Assembly (NCBI GenBank): GCA_012932865.1
Contig: SAXG01000030.1
Location: 372,001 to 436,000, forward strand
Reading direction: 5' to 3'
Source: Amylostereum areolatum
Lineage: Eukaryota; Basidiomycota; Agaricomycetes; Russulales; Stereaceae
DNA: 64,000 nucleotides
Position numbers and translations under genes: made by a program. This document shows, piece by piece, positions 54,847 to 64,000 of the stretch. Numbering within the stretch: position 1 is the first letter of the stretch; every line of letters begins with the position of its first letter. A model generated the notes under the pieces. The model made no database searches and had not been told where the DNA came from. It worked only from the letters and a program-made list of their open reading frames with translations.

Positions 54847-55198
54847 CTTCCCCTCGCATCACATGCTTCAACGACGTCATTGCCCGGACTTCCGAGCGGG
54901 GTTCCGCATCCTTATCTATGACATCACTGCTCCGGACCTTCGTCCTCCGCCCCATGACTCCTTTCCTATTGTTCCCCCCGCTCGCACCACTATCGCATCG
55001 CATCGCACCATCGTTCCCACTTGTATATAAGGACAGTGTTTCTCTTCCCTTTTCCCTAGACTGTCCATCTCGTCATACGGTACTGTAGCGCACGTTGCAC
55101 TACCCTAGACCCCGGCACTCTCGAATCTATTTTCTTCTCGCTCCTCCCATCGTCGCGACTTAGGCGGTTCATCGGTCTCATAAACTGCGTTTCTGACA
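54779..55198 (+). repeat. LTR3, gypsy family 1
   Basis: This LTR is 420 bp, in inverse orientation to LTR1, LTR2 and LTR4. It follows the polypurine tract AAAGGGGGGGTAA and is followed by TCCTC (55199-55203). TATATAAG is at 55024-55031 and TAGACTGTCCA at 55057-55067. Confidence 0.9.
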
Positions 55199-55853
55199 TC
55201 CTCGGGGTTTTACCTGTTTCAACCTTACGCTGTGATTGGACCGATGATGGTCTCCGTGGCTTGGTTGCGAGGTTTGTCACAGGAGGTTTGGACAGAGTGC
55301 ATGAGGGGGGGCAGCGGAGCATGTCAACACGGTCTCGTTGCCAGTCTATGGTGGGATTGTGCTCATCGAGCCAGTCTGTTCCAAGGATCATGTCATGATC
55401 GCCGATGTCGGTGATGAAGAACTCAGCTTCTTCCTCATGGTACGCCTTTGAATCTTGCGAGTACATCCGGATCCGCTGGGTCGTTGTCTCGCGTACCCAG
55501 CCCATGATGTTCTCGGTGCCGTCCACATTACGCACGGGGAACGGGTTTTCTAGTTTTCTTGTGGTAAGCTTCTTGCGTTCAACGAAGCTTCGGTTCAGGA
55601 TAATTCCTTCTGCGCCGCTATCAAGCAGCGCGTCTGCGTCGATTTCTCTTTTGGTAACTCGTCCGATCAGCTTGACTTTGAGCGTGATCGATGGTGTTTG
55701 CCTGTTCTTGGTGACAGTAGACAGATACAAACACGGGGGATACGATTGCTCACAGGTATGCATGGATGATAATACAGCGAAACGATTCGACGATGATACC
55801 AAAAGTCCTTTGCCTCCACCAGACGACGCGACTGGGGGGCGTTTCAAAAATCC
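55199..55853 (-). pseudogene. protease fragment of gypsy 1, right outer copy
   Basis: This has the same retropepsin motifs as the left copy (LLDSGAEGIIL, MILGTDWLDEHNPTIDW). It is cut by LTR3 at 55198, inside the Pro/Lys linker (KVETGKTPR). The frame enters from gag by the -1 signal at 55812-55853. The missing 3' part is the inverted segment at 51399 onward. Confidence 0.75.
55812..55853 (-). promoter_or_regulatory. -1 frameshift signal of gypsy 1 (right copy)
   Basis: GGATTTT (55853-55847), the 6-nt spacer and the bulged 9-bp stem-loop are the same as in the left copy. Confidence 0.65.
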
Positions 55854-58078
55854 TGCGATTCCAGGATGTCCTTCAACAGCGCTACTGCCTGCTCCTTGCC
55901 TTCCGCGTCCAGATCCTTCAGCTGGCGAGTGATCGCCGCGATGGTTTTGGATGGGTCGGGAGCTGCTTTCGCAGTGGACGGAGCCGTGTTCGTCGGCAGG
56001 GGAGGGGCCTTGGACCCAGTCTCTACTGCGCCCACCCGTCGCGCGCTCGAGTCGCGGTTGGGGCAGTCGCGAGAGACGTGACCGGCTTGTCGACACATGA
56101 AGCACTTGCCTTCGTGCATCATCTTTGCGCGCTCGTCGTCCGTCAGCTTTGCAGGGCGGGTCGAGGTGTTGGTGAAGGCGCCGACTCGGCGCGACGAGGA
56201 GTCGTTGGTCGAACCGTTCGAGGTGAGCGCGACAGCCCCCTTGGACTGACTGCTCTTCCTCTCCGGGTTCTCTTCGAGCCACTGGTGGTTGATGCGGCGG
56301 GCGCGCTCCTTCCACTCCGCGAGCTTGGTGGGGAATTGGTACGACCGGGCCACCTGCTTGCCGAGGTCACGCTGAAGTCCCTTTTTGAAAAAGTGGATTA
56401 GCGCCTCGTCGTCGTACGCTGACATGGTTGCCAGCATCTCAAACTCGGTGATAAAGTCAGTGACGTCCCGGGTGGTCATTGCGAGCTCGTTGATCTTACG
56501 CTGAGCCTCTATCTTCGGATCGACGGGCACGAAGTCTTTGCCAAACCTCTCGAAGAGCTCTTTGTAGGAGCTATAGTGGAGTGTTGGGGGCGTGGGGTCG
56601 AGGGTGTCGGCGTCTTCCTTCTCGTCTTCGTCGGCGAAGAGTTCCATGCGGCGATGCGTGGCCCAGGCTTTCGCCGTGTCGTCCTCCATCAGGCTGAGGA
56701 GGAGCATCATCTTGGCATCATCTGTGGCATAAACATCTTTGTTAACACGCAGGAACATGCGGAGCTCGAGGGAGAACCGGAGGGTGTCGCGTCTATCGCC
56801 TTTGAATGGCTTTGGCTTGGGGCCGATCTCCCGCTTGGAGACGGCAGGTTTGGATTCGGCATCGGACATCTTGTCGAAGGGGAGGGGGACGGTGAGGGAT
56901 TGGGCGAGTTCTTGATCAAGGCGGCGTAGGGTTTCTCGTCGGCGTTCTTCTGCTTCTTCAACTTCGTCCTCAACTTGTTTTGCGACAAGGAAGTCGGCGG
57001 GGGTGAGGAATTGCTGGTTATGATGCCACGACCAGTGATCTTGGACGGGACTGAACGAAGTGGGCTGCCACTCAACTACTGATCGTCCTGGGGTTCCGTT
57101 CTTGTTCCATCTATAGGCGTACCACTTCCCAGTTGTGTCGTTGTGGTTGATCCCTTCTGGGACTTCGATTACAGTACGTCGACGGGGTGGGGGCGAGTTG
57201 GTCGGAGGGGGGTTCAGGAAGCGCTGTAGAACGTCCGCAGCGGTGGCAAAATCCGATTCTTCGACGTAGGGTTGTTCGTCGCGGTCGTCGAAGTACCAGT
57301 CTCGACGTTGCCGGTTTGGTTCGTCGTGCAGCCAACGTACGGATTCCTTAGTCTGCTGCGAGGTGAGGATATAGTATTCTTCGGGACAGTAGTCTCGAAA
57401 AACGCCTGGGGGGAGGTTCGGAGTGGGGGGACGAGGGGCTGTGGAGGACGTGATGATGGTCTAGAAGAAGTCCGCCGCGATGGGGCGACGGCCAAGGAGT
57501 TTCTTGGTGAGGTAGCCGGCTTTTACTGCCTGGCAGATCTTATGTTCGTGGTGGCGGCGACGAAGGGTCTTACCCTTGATGGTGGGACGGAGGACTGGTG
57601 GCGGGGTGGATTCGGGGGTCCGGCGGTTAAACTGGGAGACGGAGGTGAAACTGGTTTGGAGGATCGGGTTGGGGGCGTCCTGGATGAGGTATGTGTGGTA
57701 GGTGGGGGCGTGGAGGGTGAATTCAAGGCGTTCGAGATCTATGTTGATGCACGTAGTGATCCGGACGTATAGAGCGAGGACGACAGTACCGTGATCCTTG
57801 TGCCACCTCCACTCGAAGATGCGGAAGTTGAGGCCGTGCGCGGTCCAGGGATCTTTCTTGCAGAGGTTCTGTACGGGGACGAGGCAGTTGACGGTGACGG
57901 CATCGGACCAAGGGTAGGGGAGTGGTGCGTCATCGCGGGGGGTGATCGGCTTTCCGTTGAACGGGAAGGAAAACCGGTGCGTTCGGGAGGTCCGTGGTGG
58001 GAGTTTTTAACGTCGTAGAGATGGCAGAGGTAGATGGAGAGAGGGGTGCGAGGTAGGCGTAGGGGTAGACTGTCCAGG
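55844..58078 (-). pseudogene. gag: Gag of gypsy 1, right outer copy, full length but damaged
   Basis: The frame from the ATG at 56869 (MSDAESKPAVSKREIG) to TGA at 55844 is open, with the capsid-like region and the knuckle CFMCRQAGHVSRDC. The coding frame continues upstream without ATG through DTTGKWYAYRWNKNG and FLTPADFLVAKQVEDE. A TAG follows ADFF near 57461, and a one-base insertion lies near 57965 relative to the left copy. Full Gag of this family is thus longer than the ATG-initiated part, with an N-terminal domain of about 400 residues. This copy could not make it. The damage and the diverged LTR4 mark it as the older partner. Confidence 0.7.
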
Positions 58079-58501
58079 TGTCAGAAACGCAGTTTATGAG
58101 ACCGATGGAACCGCCTAAGTCGCAACGATGGGAGGAGCAAGAGAGAACAGATGGATTCGAGAGTGTCAGGCCTAGGGTAGTGCAACGTGCGCTACAGTAC
58201 CGTATGACGAGATGGACAGTCTGAGGAAAAGGGAAAAGGGATACTGTCCTTATATACAAGTGGGAACGATGGTGCGATGTGATGCGATAGTGGTGCGAGC
58301 GGGGGGAACAATAAGAAAGGAGTCATGGGGAGGAGGGCGGGAGTCCGGAGCAATGATGTCATAGATAAGGATGCGGAACACCGTTCGGAAGTCCGGGCAG
58401 TGACGTCGTTGGAGCATGTGATGCGAAGGAAAGTCATGTGCCGTGACGCGTCGCGTGTACAAGGTCTGCAAACGAAGAAAGAAATGGAGCGATATGTGAC
58501 A
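58079..58501 (-). repeat. LTR4, gypsy family 1 (diverged)
   Basis: This LTR is 423 bp and differs from LTR1-3 at about 8% of positions. It is followed by GTCAT, which does not match the GGAGG before LTR1. Confidence 0.85.
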
Positions 58502-60104
58502 GTCATTCACTTGCCGACTACCCCGACTTGATACCCATGTTTGGCACAACAGACAACGGATCAACACAGACAGTAAGTTTGACTTGCTTTCGTTATACCA
58601 CATACCAGTCAGTAATGGGCACCGCAGAGCGAGCTCGAACATCGCAAAGCGACACGGCATTTTGTTCGCACCAACAAACAAAATATCCCGGCTCAGATTG
58701 CGAAGCAGGACGCACGGGAGCGGTTGCTCCTCATTGTTGGAAAGCGGCTGGACCGCCATGTGACGGAGCGATAAAGTACGAAGACCCCCCAAAAGCGCAA
58801 GCGCAAGCAGATCTTCGAGCACCTTCCACCCACCGACCCCGCTATGCACTACCACATATCTGAGAAGGCGACAGATCACCTGAGCATCGCGCCTTGGCTT
58901 AGGAAACACCAAGGGGACCCCGCACTGAAGGTATGCCTTCTAACCACGATGAGTTGGCCACGACTGATCAGGAACTTGATCAGGATTTCCTCGACCTCCT
59001 TCAGGACCACGTCCTTGCACGGCTCTTGGGGCAGGAGTACGATGGCGACGAGCACCCGTTTACCGACGAACAGCGAGAAACAGTCATCTTCGTCAACGAT
59101 ACGCTCTACCAACACCGCGTCCTCCGCATCAACTACACAATATACGTCCTCCGGCGTAAGCAAGACACTGTCAACCCACGCACACATGCCGATGTGATGG
59201 TTCTGTCACCGGAAGACAACGGAACCCACAGTCCCTTACTGGTTTGCACGCGTCCTGGATATCTTCCATCTTGACGTCATCCACCGCGGAAGTCACTCGA
59301 AGTCAGAGAATCCTCAGCATCTCGACGTTCTCTGGGTTCGGTGGCTTGGCTTGAATACGGAGAAGGCGGTGAAAGGCAGCTGGGGGGAAAAGCGACTGCA
59401 CGGCGTCAGTTTCATTCCCGAACACGACCATGCACCTTTCGGGTTCCTCAATCCAGACCAGGTTGTTCGCGCCGTGCAGCTTATACCTGCTTTTGCACAC
59501 GGACAGACCAATCAGCACCTTGGACCGTCAATTGCCCGTGCGCCAAAGGAGAAGCACTTGGACTGGGAAATGTTCCGTGTCTGCATGTGAGTAAATCAAG
59601 CCAGTGTTCAGTTCAAGGGCTCCAACTGACGCACCCTCTAGCTTCGTTGAATGCGACGTGTTCATGAGGTTCCGCGGGGGCGGCGTCGGTTACCTGGGCA
59701 CTCGACACCTCAACCTGGATCTAGAGCAAGAGCATCACCGGAACCCCGACGCCCTGCGCGTGCCACAGACTGGGAGTGCCCTCGATGAACCGCTGATGTT
59801 CGATGACCAGGCTGATGAAGATGATGAGGCCATGTTCGATTTTTTGAACAGCCTCCGCCCTCACAACGAAGGCATCGGCGACGCGACAGAGGGAGCGCAG
59901 GGTCAGGACAAAGGGGGCGGGGGCTACGATGAGGAGCTCGGTGACGAAGACAATGAAGACAACGAAGACAACGAGGACGACAACGAAGACGAAGACGAGG
60001 ACGAGGACGAGGACGACAATGAGGACGACGATTTTTACGAGGGCAACGAGGCAGGGGCAGAGACAGATGAGAGCATCCTCGCAAGGGAGGGCTTTACTTA
60101 TTAA
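58502..60104 (+). pseudogene. Plavaka-type transposase, 3' half of a second copy
   Basis: The frame begins at the block YPDLIPMFGTTDNGSTQT, which corresponds to FPAMVPVFGTNEIYSTQ of the copy at 40963. Everything upstream is replaced by LTR4. There follow ELEHRKATRHFVRTNKQN, AMHYHISEKATDHLSI, VLRINYTIYVLRRKQDTVN, FGFLNPDQVVRAVQLIPAF, FVECDVFMRFRGGGVGYLG and a very acidic tail of Asp/Glu/Asn repeats ending GFTY with TAA at 60102-60104. A stop lies in the block after VGKRLDRHVTER near 58770. The overlap with the other copy shows that the two are different elements, not halves of one. Confidence 0.75.
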
Positions 60105-61494
60105 CAGAGGTGTGCTCTCTGTGTCTCATATCTTCCTCTCAGTACTCACCCCCCATACAGGACTATGCCTCAAGCCGGCTCTCCCTCCGTCCATCCCTTC
60201 CCCATCCTCTCGAGTGCGCGTTGAAGCCTGCAGATGAGTCTCGCCCAGGCACTGGCGCGGCGGACGCGCGCACTCTTTCAGCCAGTGTTGGGAGCCCTAT
60301 GCTTGGAGCTTGGAGCGTTGACCCCGTCGACCGGTTGGAGAGGGTCTAGACGGGGTCAAGACCCTCTCCTTGGAGACGAGCACATGACATTCACGTGCTA
60401 CCTTGGGCAATATATTCTCATTAAATTTCTTCAGTTGAATTCTAAGTCCCTACCAAGAATTCTAGTTGGGACTTACGCGCACGACCGCCTCTGAGATCTG
60501 AGCTCTCGCGCAATTAGCCTCGCCGTCACATTGTGTAGCAGGTGTGAACGTCAATGTATTTATGCATTGTATCGTAGTATACATGAGATGAGATTGTATG
60601 CATGGTGCATGCTCATCGGAGAGGATTGAATGTGTGTAGAAAAGTTGGGGGTGGGGGGACACTTCGGCTCCTGATGCGGGTCGGCCGCCCCCTTTCGTGT
60701 CAAGCGGGTTGGGCGACATGGCCGTCTCATCGCTCGCGTCCATGGGTCGCCCAGCTTCGGCTTCGCACCCGGGCATGCGCGTTGAAGGCGATGCGGATGG
60801 CGCTGCACTTGCTGACGCTGATCAGCCGCTGACACCCGTTTTTTGTGTTGCGAGCCACCCGGCCGCGATGCTGTCTACGACCATGGGTTCTCCGGTTTCG
60901 CCTTTGCATCCGGACGCGCGCGTTGACGGCGTGGGAGGCGGTGGCACGGGGGAGGACGGGGGGGGAGATACCGAGCTTCATGCAATGGCAGATGCAGAGG
61001 GCACTTTGGAATGAGGGCATGTGAGTACGGAAAACACGCTCAAATCGGGATTCCTCGCACGTATCCGCAGGTAAAAACACCATCTCCGATACACCATCCA
61101 CCCTAACGATAGCTTCCAGAGAGTCCGCGCGCAGCAGGGAATGAGCAAAACAGCTCAAACGATGATGTCAGTGTCGATGTCTTCGGTTCCGGTTCAGAAT
61201 TTCCCATCAGGCGAGCCTCGAGGCAGTTCGAATCCATTGGGAGCTTGGATTTAGGACGAGGGTCATAAGAGGGAAGAAGAGAGGGAAGTGAGCTTAAGTT
61301 GAGCGGACGGCACGAACTTACCATGAACTTGACATGGAGTTATCACCGGTGTATTTCGGCCCGAGTCTAGACGGCTGCCGACCTCGATTCTTGACGGGGT
61401 CTTGGAGAGGGTCTTGGCCGGTTGGAGCGTGCCTTGGAGGGGTCTTGACAGGGTCTTGACGGGGTCCAGCACAACACTGCACGCGACGCAGGGA
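60105..61494. other. repeat-rich spacer, possible transposon end
   Basis: GACGGGGTCTTG-type words recur at 60318-60378 (inverted) and 61382-61473 (direct), as in subterminal repeats of CACTA-type elements. An ORF at 60718-61014 holds two degenerate units (SMGRPASASHPGMRVEGD and TMGSPVSPLHPDARVDGV), and a third similar unit lies near 60190. No domain was recognised, so no gene is called. Confidence 0.4.
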
Positions 61495-62427
61495 TGACCG
61501 ACGTCCCCTTCTCCGACATCCCGCACCGGGCCGCGCTCACGCTGAGCATCCTGCCTCCGAGCGAGGCGCACGCGCTCGCGGGGCGCTGGCTTGCCGCCTG
61601 GGGCGCGGATGACGAGGAGTCGGGCTCCAGGCGAGGAGAGGAGAGGAGGACACGGACGGGGACGGTGTATGTGGATTGCAACGCGGTCAGTCCGGAGACG
61701 GTGAAAGGCGTCGCGGAGCTGTTCGCGGGCTCGGGCGTGGGCTTCGTCGATGCGGGGATCATTGGCGGGCCGCCGCGGGAGGGGTACGATCCGACGTTCT
61801 ACGCGTCGGCGACGGGAGAGGATCGGGGCGCGTTGGACGCGTTCGAGGCGCTGCGGGCGAGCGGGTTGAAGATAACGTGCTTGGAGGGGGAGGGCGTGGG
61901 TGTGGGCGACGCGAGCGCGTTGAAGATGTCTTATGCGGTGCGTTCAGCCTGAGGCTGTTGATACTGAGTGGGCTGCCGGGGGAACTGACCTGAGGTGGGT
62001 GTTGCAGGGAATAACGAAGGGGCTCACGGGTCTCCTCACCACCATGATCTTATGTGCGCTTCTTTCTTTCAGGATTCGCGCTGCTGCGCCGTTGGGGTAT
62101 CGTTGATATCTTCGTTGTCCAGCCGCGCACGCAGCCTCCCCGTCGACCGCGACAGCGCTCCTGCACGAGCTGCACGCGTCCCAGCCGATGCTCCTGCAGC
62201 GCGCGACGCGTTCGATCCCGGACATGCTTCCCAAGGCCTACCGCTGGGTCGGGGAGATGCGCGAGATAGCCGCATTCGTCGGTGGGCCGATGGGGGATGT
62301 GCATCGGGGCATGGCCAGTGTGTATGAGCGTGTCGAGCGCGCGGTCGGGGAGGAGGGCGAGGACAAGAGGGTGCTGGAGAAGTTTGTGGAGGACGCGAAG
62401 GAGGCGTTGAAGAAGAACTCGGAGTGA
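61495..62427 (+). pseudogene. 6-phosphogluconate-dehydrogenase-like protein, N-terminal Rossmann exon missing
   Basis: Three exons can be joined: from about 61493 to 61936, about 62007-62053, and about 62137 to TGA at 62425-62427. The first holds the end of a Rossmann domain (ALTLSILPPSEA, VYVDCNAVSPETVK, FVDAGIIGGPPR). The second and third give MSYAGITKGLTGLLTTM and LPKAYRWVGEMREIAAF, as in the DUF1932 C-terminal domain. The gene belongs to the beta-hydroxyacid dehydrogenase group; the substrate is unknown. The GxGxxG start of the domain is absent. Instead, a splice acceptor (GACGCAG) and transposon-type repeats lie directly upstream. The Met at 61495 is thus probably internal. It is either a 5'-truncated relic, or an upstream exon is displaced. 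Confidence 0.65.
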
Positions 62428-64000
62428 GCGGATCGACGGATATCTCGGCCTTGTGCAGGCCCGTGGTCCAGTTGGTGGCTTGCCTTAACGAATCCGGCAG
62501 AGCATGTATGTAAATTCAAGTAGAGGGGGGTCTCATCATGTTGGAGAGCCTTGACTGAGCCCAGCCGAGGTAGTACTAAGATGGTGTCGCCCAGTTCTCG
62601 ACTCCCTCAGAACCGCCGCCTTTCTCACTAGACTCGCATCGCTGGCACGGGATTTCTTATCTCGTACTCACACTCATCTGCGCCACACCGCGTTCTCGAG
62701 GAGGGTGACTCCCTATTCTGTTCACGTTGTTATGAGACGATGCCGATGGTTTCAGTCGTGTGCACGCTCAAGTGGGTACTTGAGTACTTAGGGACGACAC
62801 CGACATTTTGGGGGGTGGGGTGGCAACGGGGCTTGATCATCATGAACGGCAACGTCTCAGACCTTTTTTTTCTGTGGTGAAGCTCGGGCATGCGATCGGC
62901 GAGGAGGCATAGCATGAGGGGTGGCCCGGTCGGTCAGCAACGATGGCGGATGACAAACCGATGGTGCATACACCTAACTTACTTAGGTGACGGAACAGCA
63001 AGTTCACCAATTCACTTACACGCCGGCATCCGCCAGCGTGGTCGTCGTGCTCATCGAGCGCTCCGGCTCGGAGTGAGGGGGGTTTGACGGGCGACAGTCC
63101 GAGTTGTTCCTCGCGATCGACAAGGCGGGATCTTACTCGATTGCTGCGTATGTACATCCTACAGTCGTTTCTCTCGTTTCATGTGTTTGCATAGCTTGTC
63201 GCGGCAGCAGATATGTATATAAGTATGATATACAAGTCTTGGTGCCGGGCAAGGGGCAACGCGGCAGAGCTTTCATATCAGTTCTAGTCAAGTATATACG
63301 TAAGTACGACAGTCCTTCTCCTCCTTCTTCTCCTACATGCTATAACAGGATTCAATGGCAATGGCATGCGAGGCGCGGCATTGGCGCCTCGCACTCGCGC
63401 AGGAATAGGTACGCGGGACCGAGCCAAAATAAAAATGTGACTGGTAGATACTTACCACATGACGAGCTGCCTGTTCGGACCGAGTACATCGTCCAGTTGT
63501 GCAGGAAACCGGCACGGGGCGTGGCTTGCAAGCCGCTCGAGCGAACGACGGTTGCGTCTTAGGCTGTACTATGCTACTCTGCGCGATCCGGGTCGGCGCG
63601 CCCTGGCAAGTGCGGGGGAGAGTCGAGACCATACCTAGATGGAGCGCACGCCTCGGAGCGTGTTAGGAAGGGACGGGGGACGAGCCCACTCTACGATTGA
63701 AAGCCGAATTCGGGGAAACGGGGGATGGGGATGGAAGGACGCCAGCATCGGGCCCTCACCAAGTACACTGCGAGTTAGGGTACACTATGGCAGGCGCGTG
63801 ACGAGAGGGTGACGGGCGTTCACGAAGAGAATGCCTTCCTTACATAGCCCGGATCGATTCGAGCTCGAACCGCGCGAACCAGTCGGGGTGATGGCCGGGT
63901 TTTCAAGGGGGGGGCGGACGTCCGTGGACGACCAGGGACCGGCCGGCGCACCGCTGCACGTAAGTATATTGGAGCTGTGTTGTTTGGGACGAATTGAAAG
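62428..64000. other. right flank, no gene recognised
   Basis: Short ORFs lie on both strands, and none has a recognisable domain or exon chain. No repeats were identified. Confidence 0.35.

Larger units (their letters stand above)
44902..58501. mobile_element. nested and inverted Ty3/gypsy chromovirus block (family 1)
   Basis: The order on the plus strand is LTR1 (-), pol (-), solo LTR, protease and gag (-), LTR2 (-), GAGGA, pol (+), LTR3 (+), TCCTC, protease and gag (-), LTR4 (-). LTR1, LTR2 and LTR3 are identical by eye over 420 bp. LTR4 (423 bp) differs at about three dozen positions. The layout fits a young copy inserted in reverse into the protease region of an older copy, then inversion between the two pol genes. 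Confidence 0.85.

Noticed and set aside
60718..61014. repeat-containing ORF as a gene
   Set aside because: The two degenerate units and lack of any domain fit transposon end sequence as well as coding; not called.

Overview
The window looks like nuclear DNA of an agaricomycete basidiomycete. The evidence is GC-rich genes cut by many 50-80 nt introns with GTRNGT donors, a class I hydrophobin, a basidiomycete-style F-box gene, Plavaka-type transposases with a companion gene, fungal chromoviruses, and an endonuclease-less Penelope-like element carrying TTAGGG-type repeats. All functions are read from sequence motifs and family knowledge; no database search was run.

1-19.9 kb is mostly host genes. 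In order they are: an M19 membrane dipeptidase (-); a farnesyl diphosphate synthase (-) placed head-to-head with a diverged paralogue (+) that keeps the same intron positions but has lost key substrate-binding residues; a hydrophobin (+); two small spliced candidate genes; a HAD class IIA hydrolase of the YKR070W/HDHD5 type (+); a hemerythrin-like protein with poorly kept metal ligands (+); and a single-exon F-box protein (+). Two small DNA elements lie between them: a 494 bp foldback element and a 0.9 kb TA-flanked mariner-type deletion derivative.

19.9-26.8 kb is a repeat nest around a Penelope-like element (-). Its reading frame has two frameshifts and no GIY-YIG domain. Downstream of the ORF it carries CCCTAA-sense repeats, as expected for the telomere-associated Coprina/Athena group. 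26.8-37.7 kb is a decayed Ty3/gypsy chromovirus (+). It has a textbook -1 frameshift signal at the gag/pol junction, a MITE inside pol, and about 3 kb of extra coding sequence between pol and the 3' LTR: a coiled-coil ORF, a CCHC zinc-knuckle ORF, a basic ORF and a 60-residue transmembrane ORF. It cuts a transposon-companion gene at its left edge.

38.4-44.9 kb holds a companion gene (-) and a Plavaka transposase (+) in divergent orientation. The transposase is cut at 44.9 kb by a second chromovirus family that fills 44.9-58.5 kb. That block has four LTRs and a near-perfect 3.8 kb inverted repeat. The structure is explained by one copy inserting into another (5-bp TSD TCCTC), followed by inversion between the oppositely oriented pol genes. 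A 306 bp solo LTR, a 0.9 kb gag deletion, a conserved -1 frameshift signal and an 11-nt Tf1-like self-priming match are also visible. 58.5-60.1 kb is the 3' half of another Plavaka transposase.

60.1-64 kb contains subterminal-type repeats, a 5'-truncated 6-phosphogluconate-dehydrogenase-like gene with a DUF1932-type C-terminus, and sequence in which no gene was recognised. The host genes show no evidence of working as one pathway, apart from the two prenyl-synthase paralogues, which may share a promoter region.
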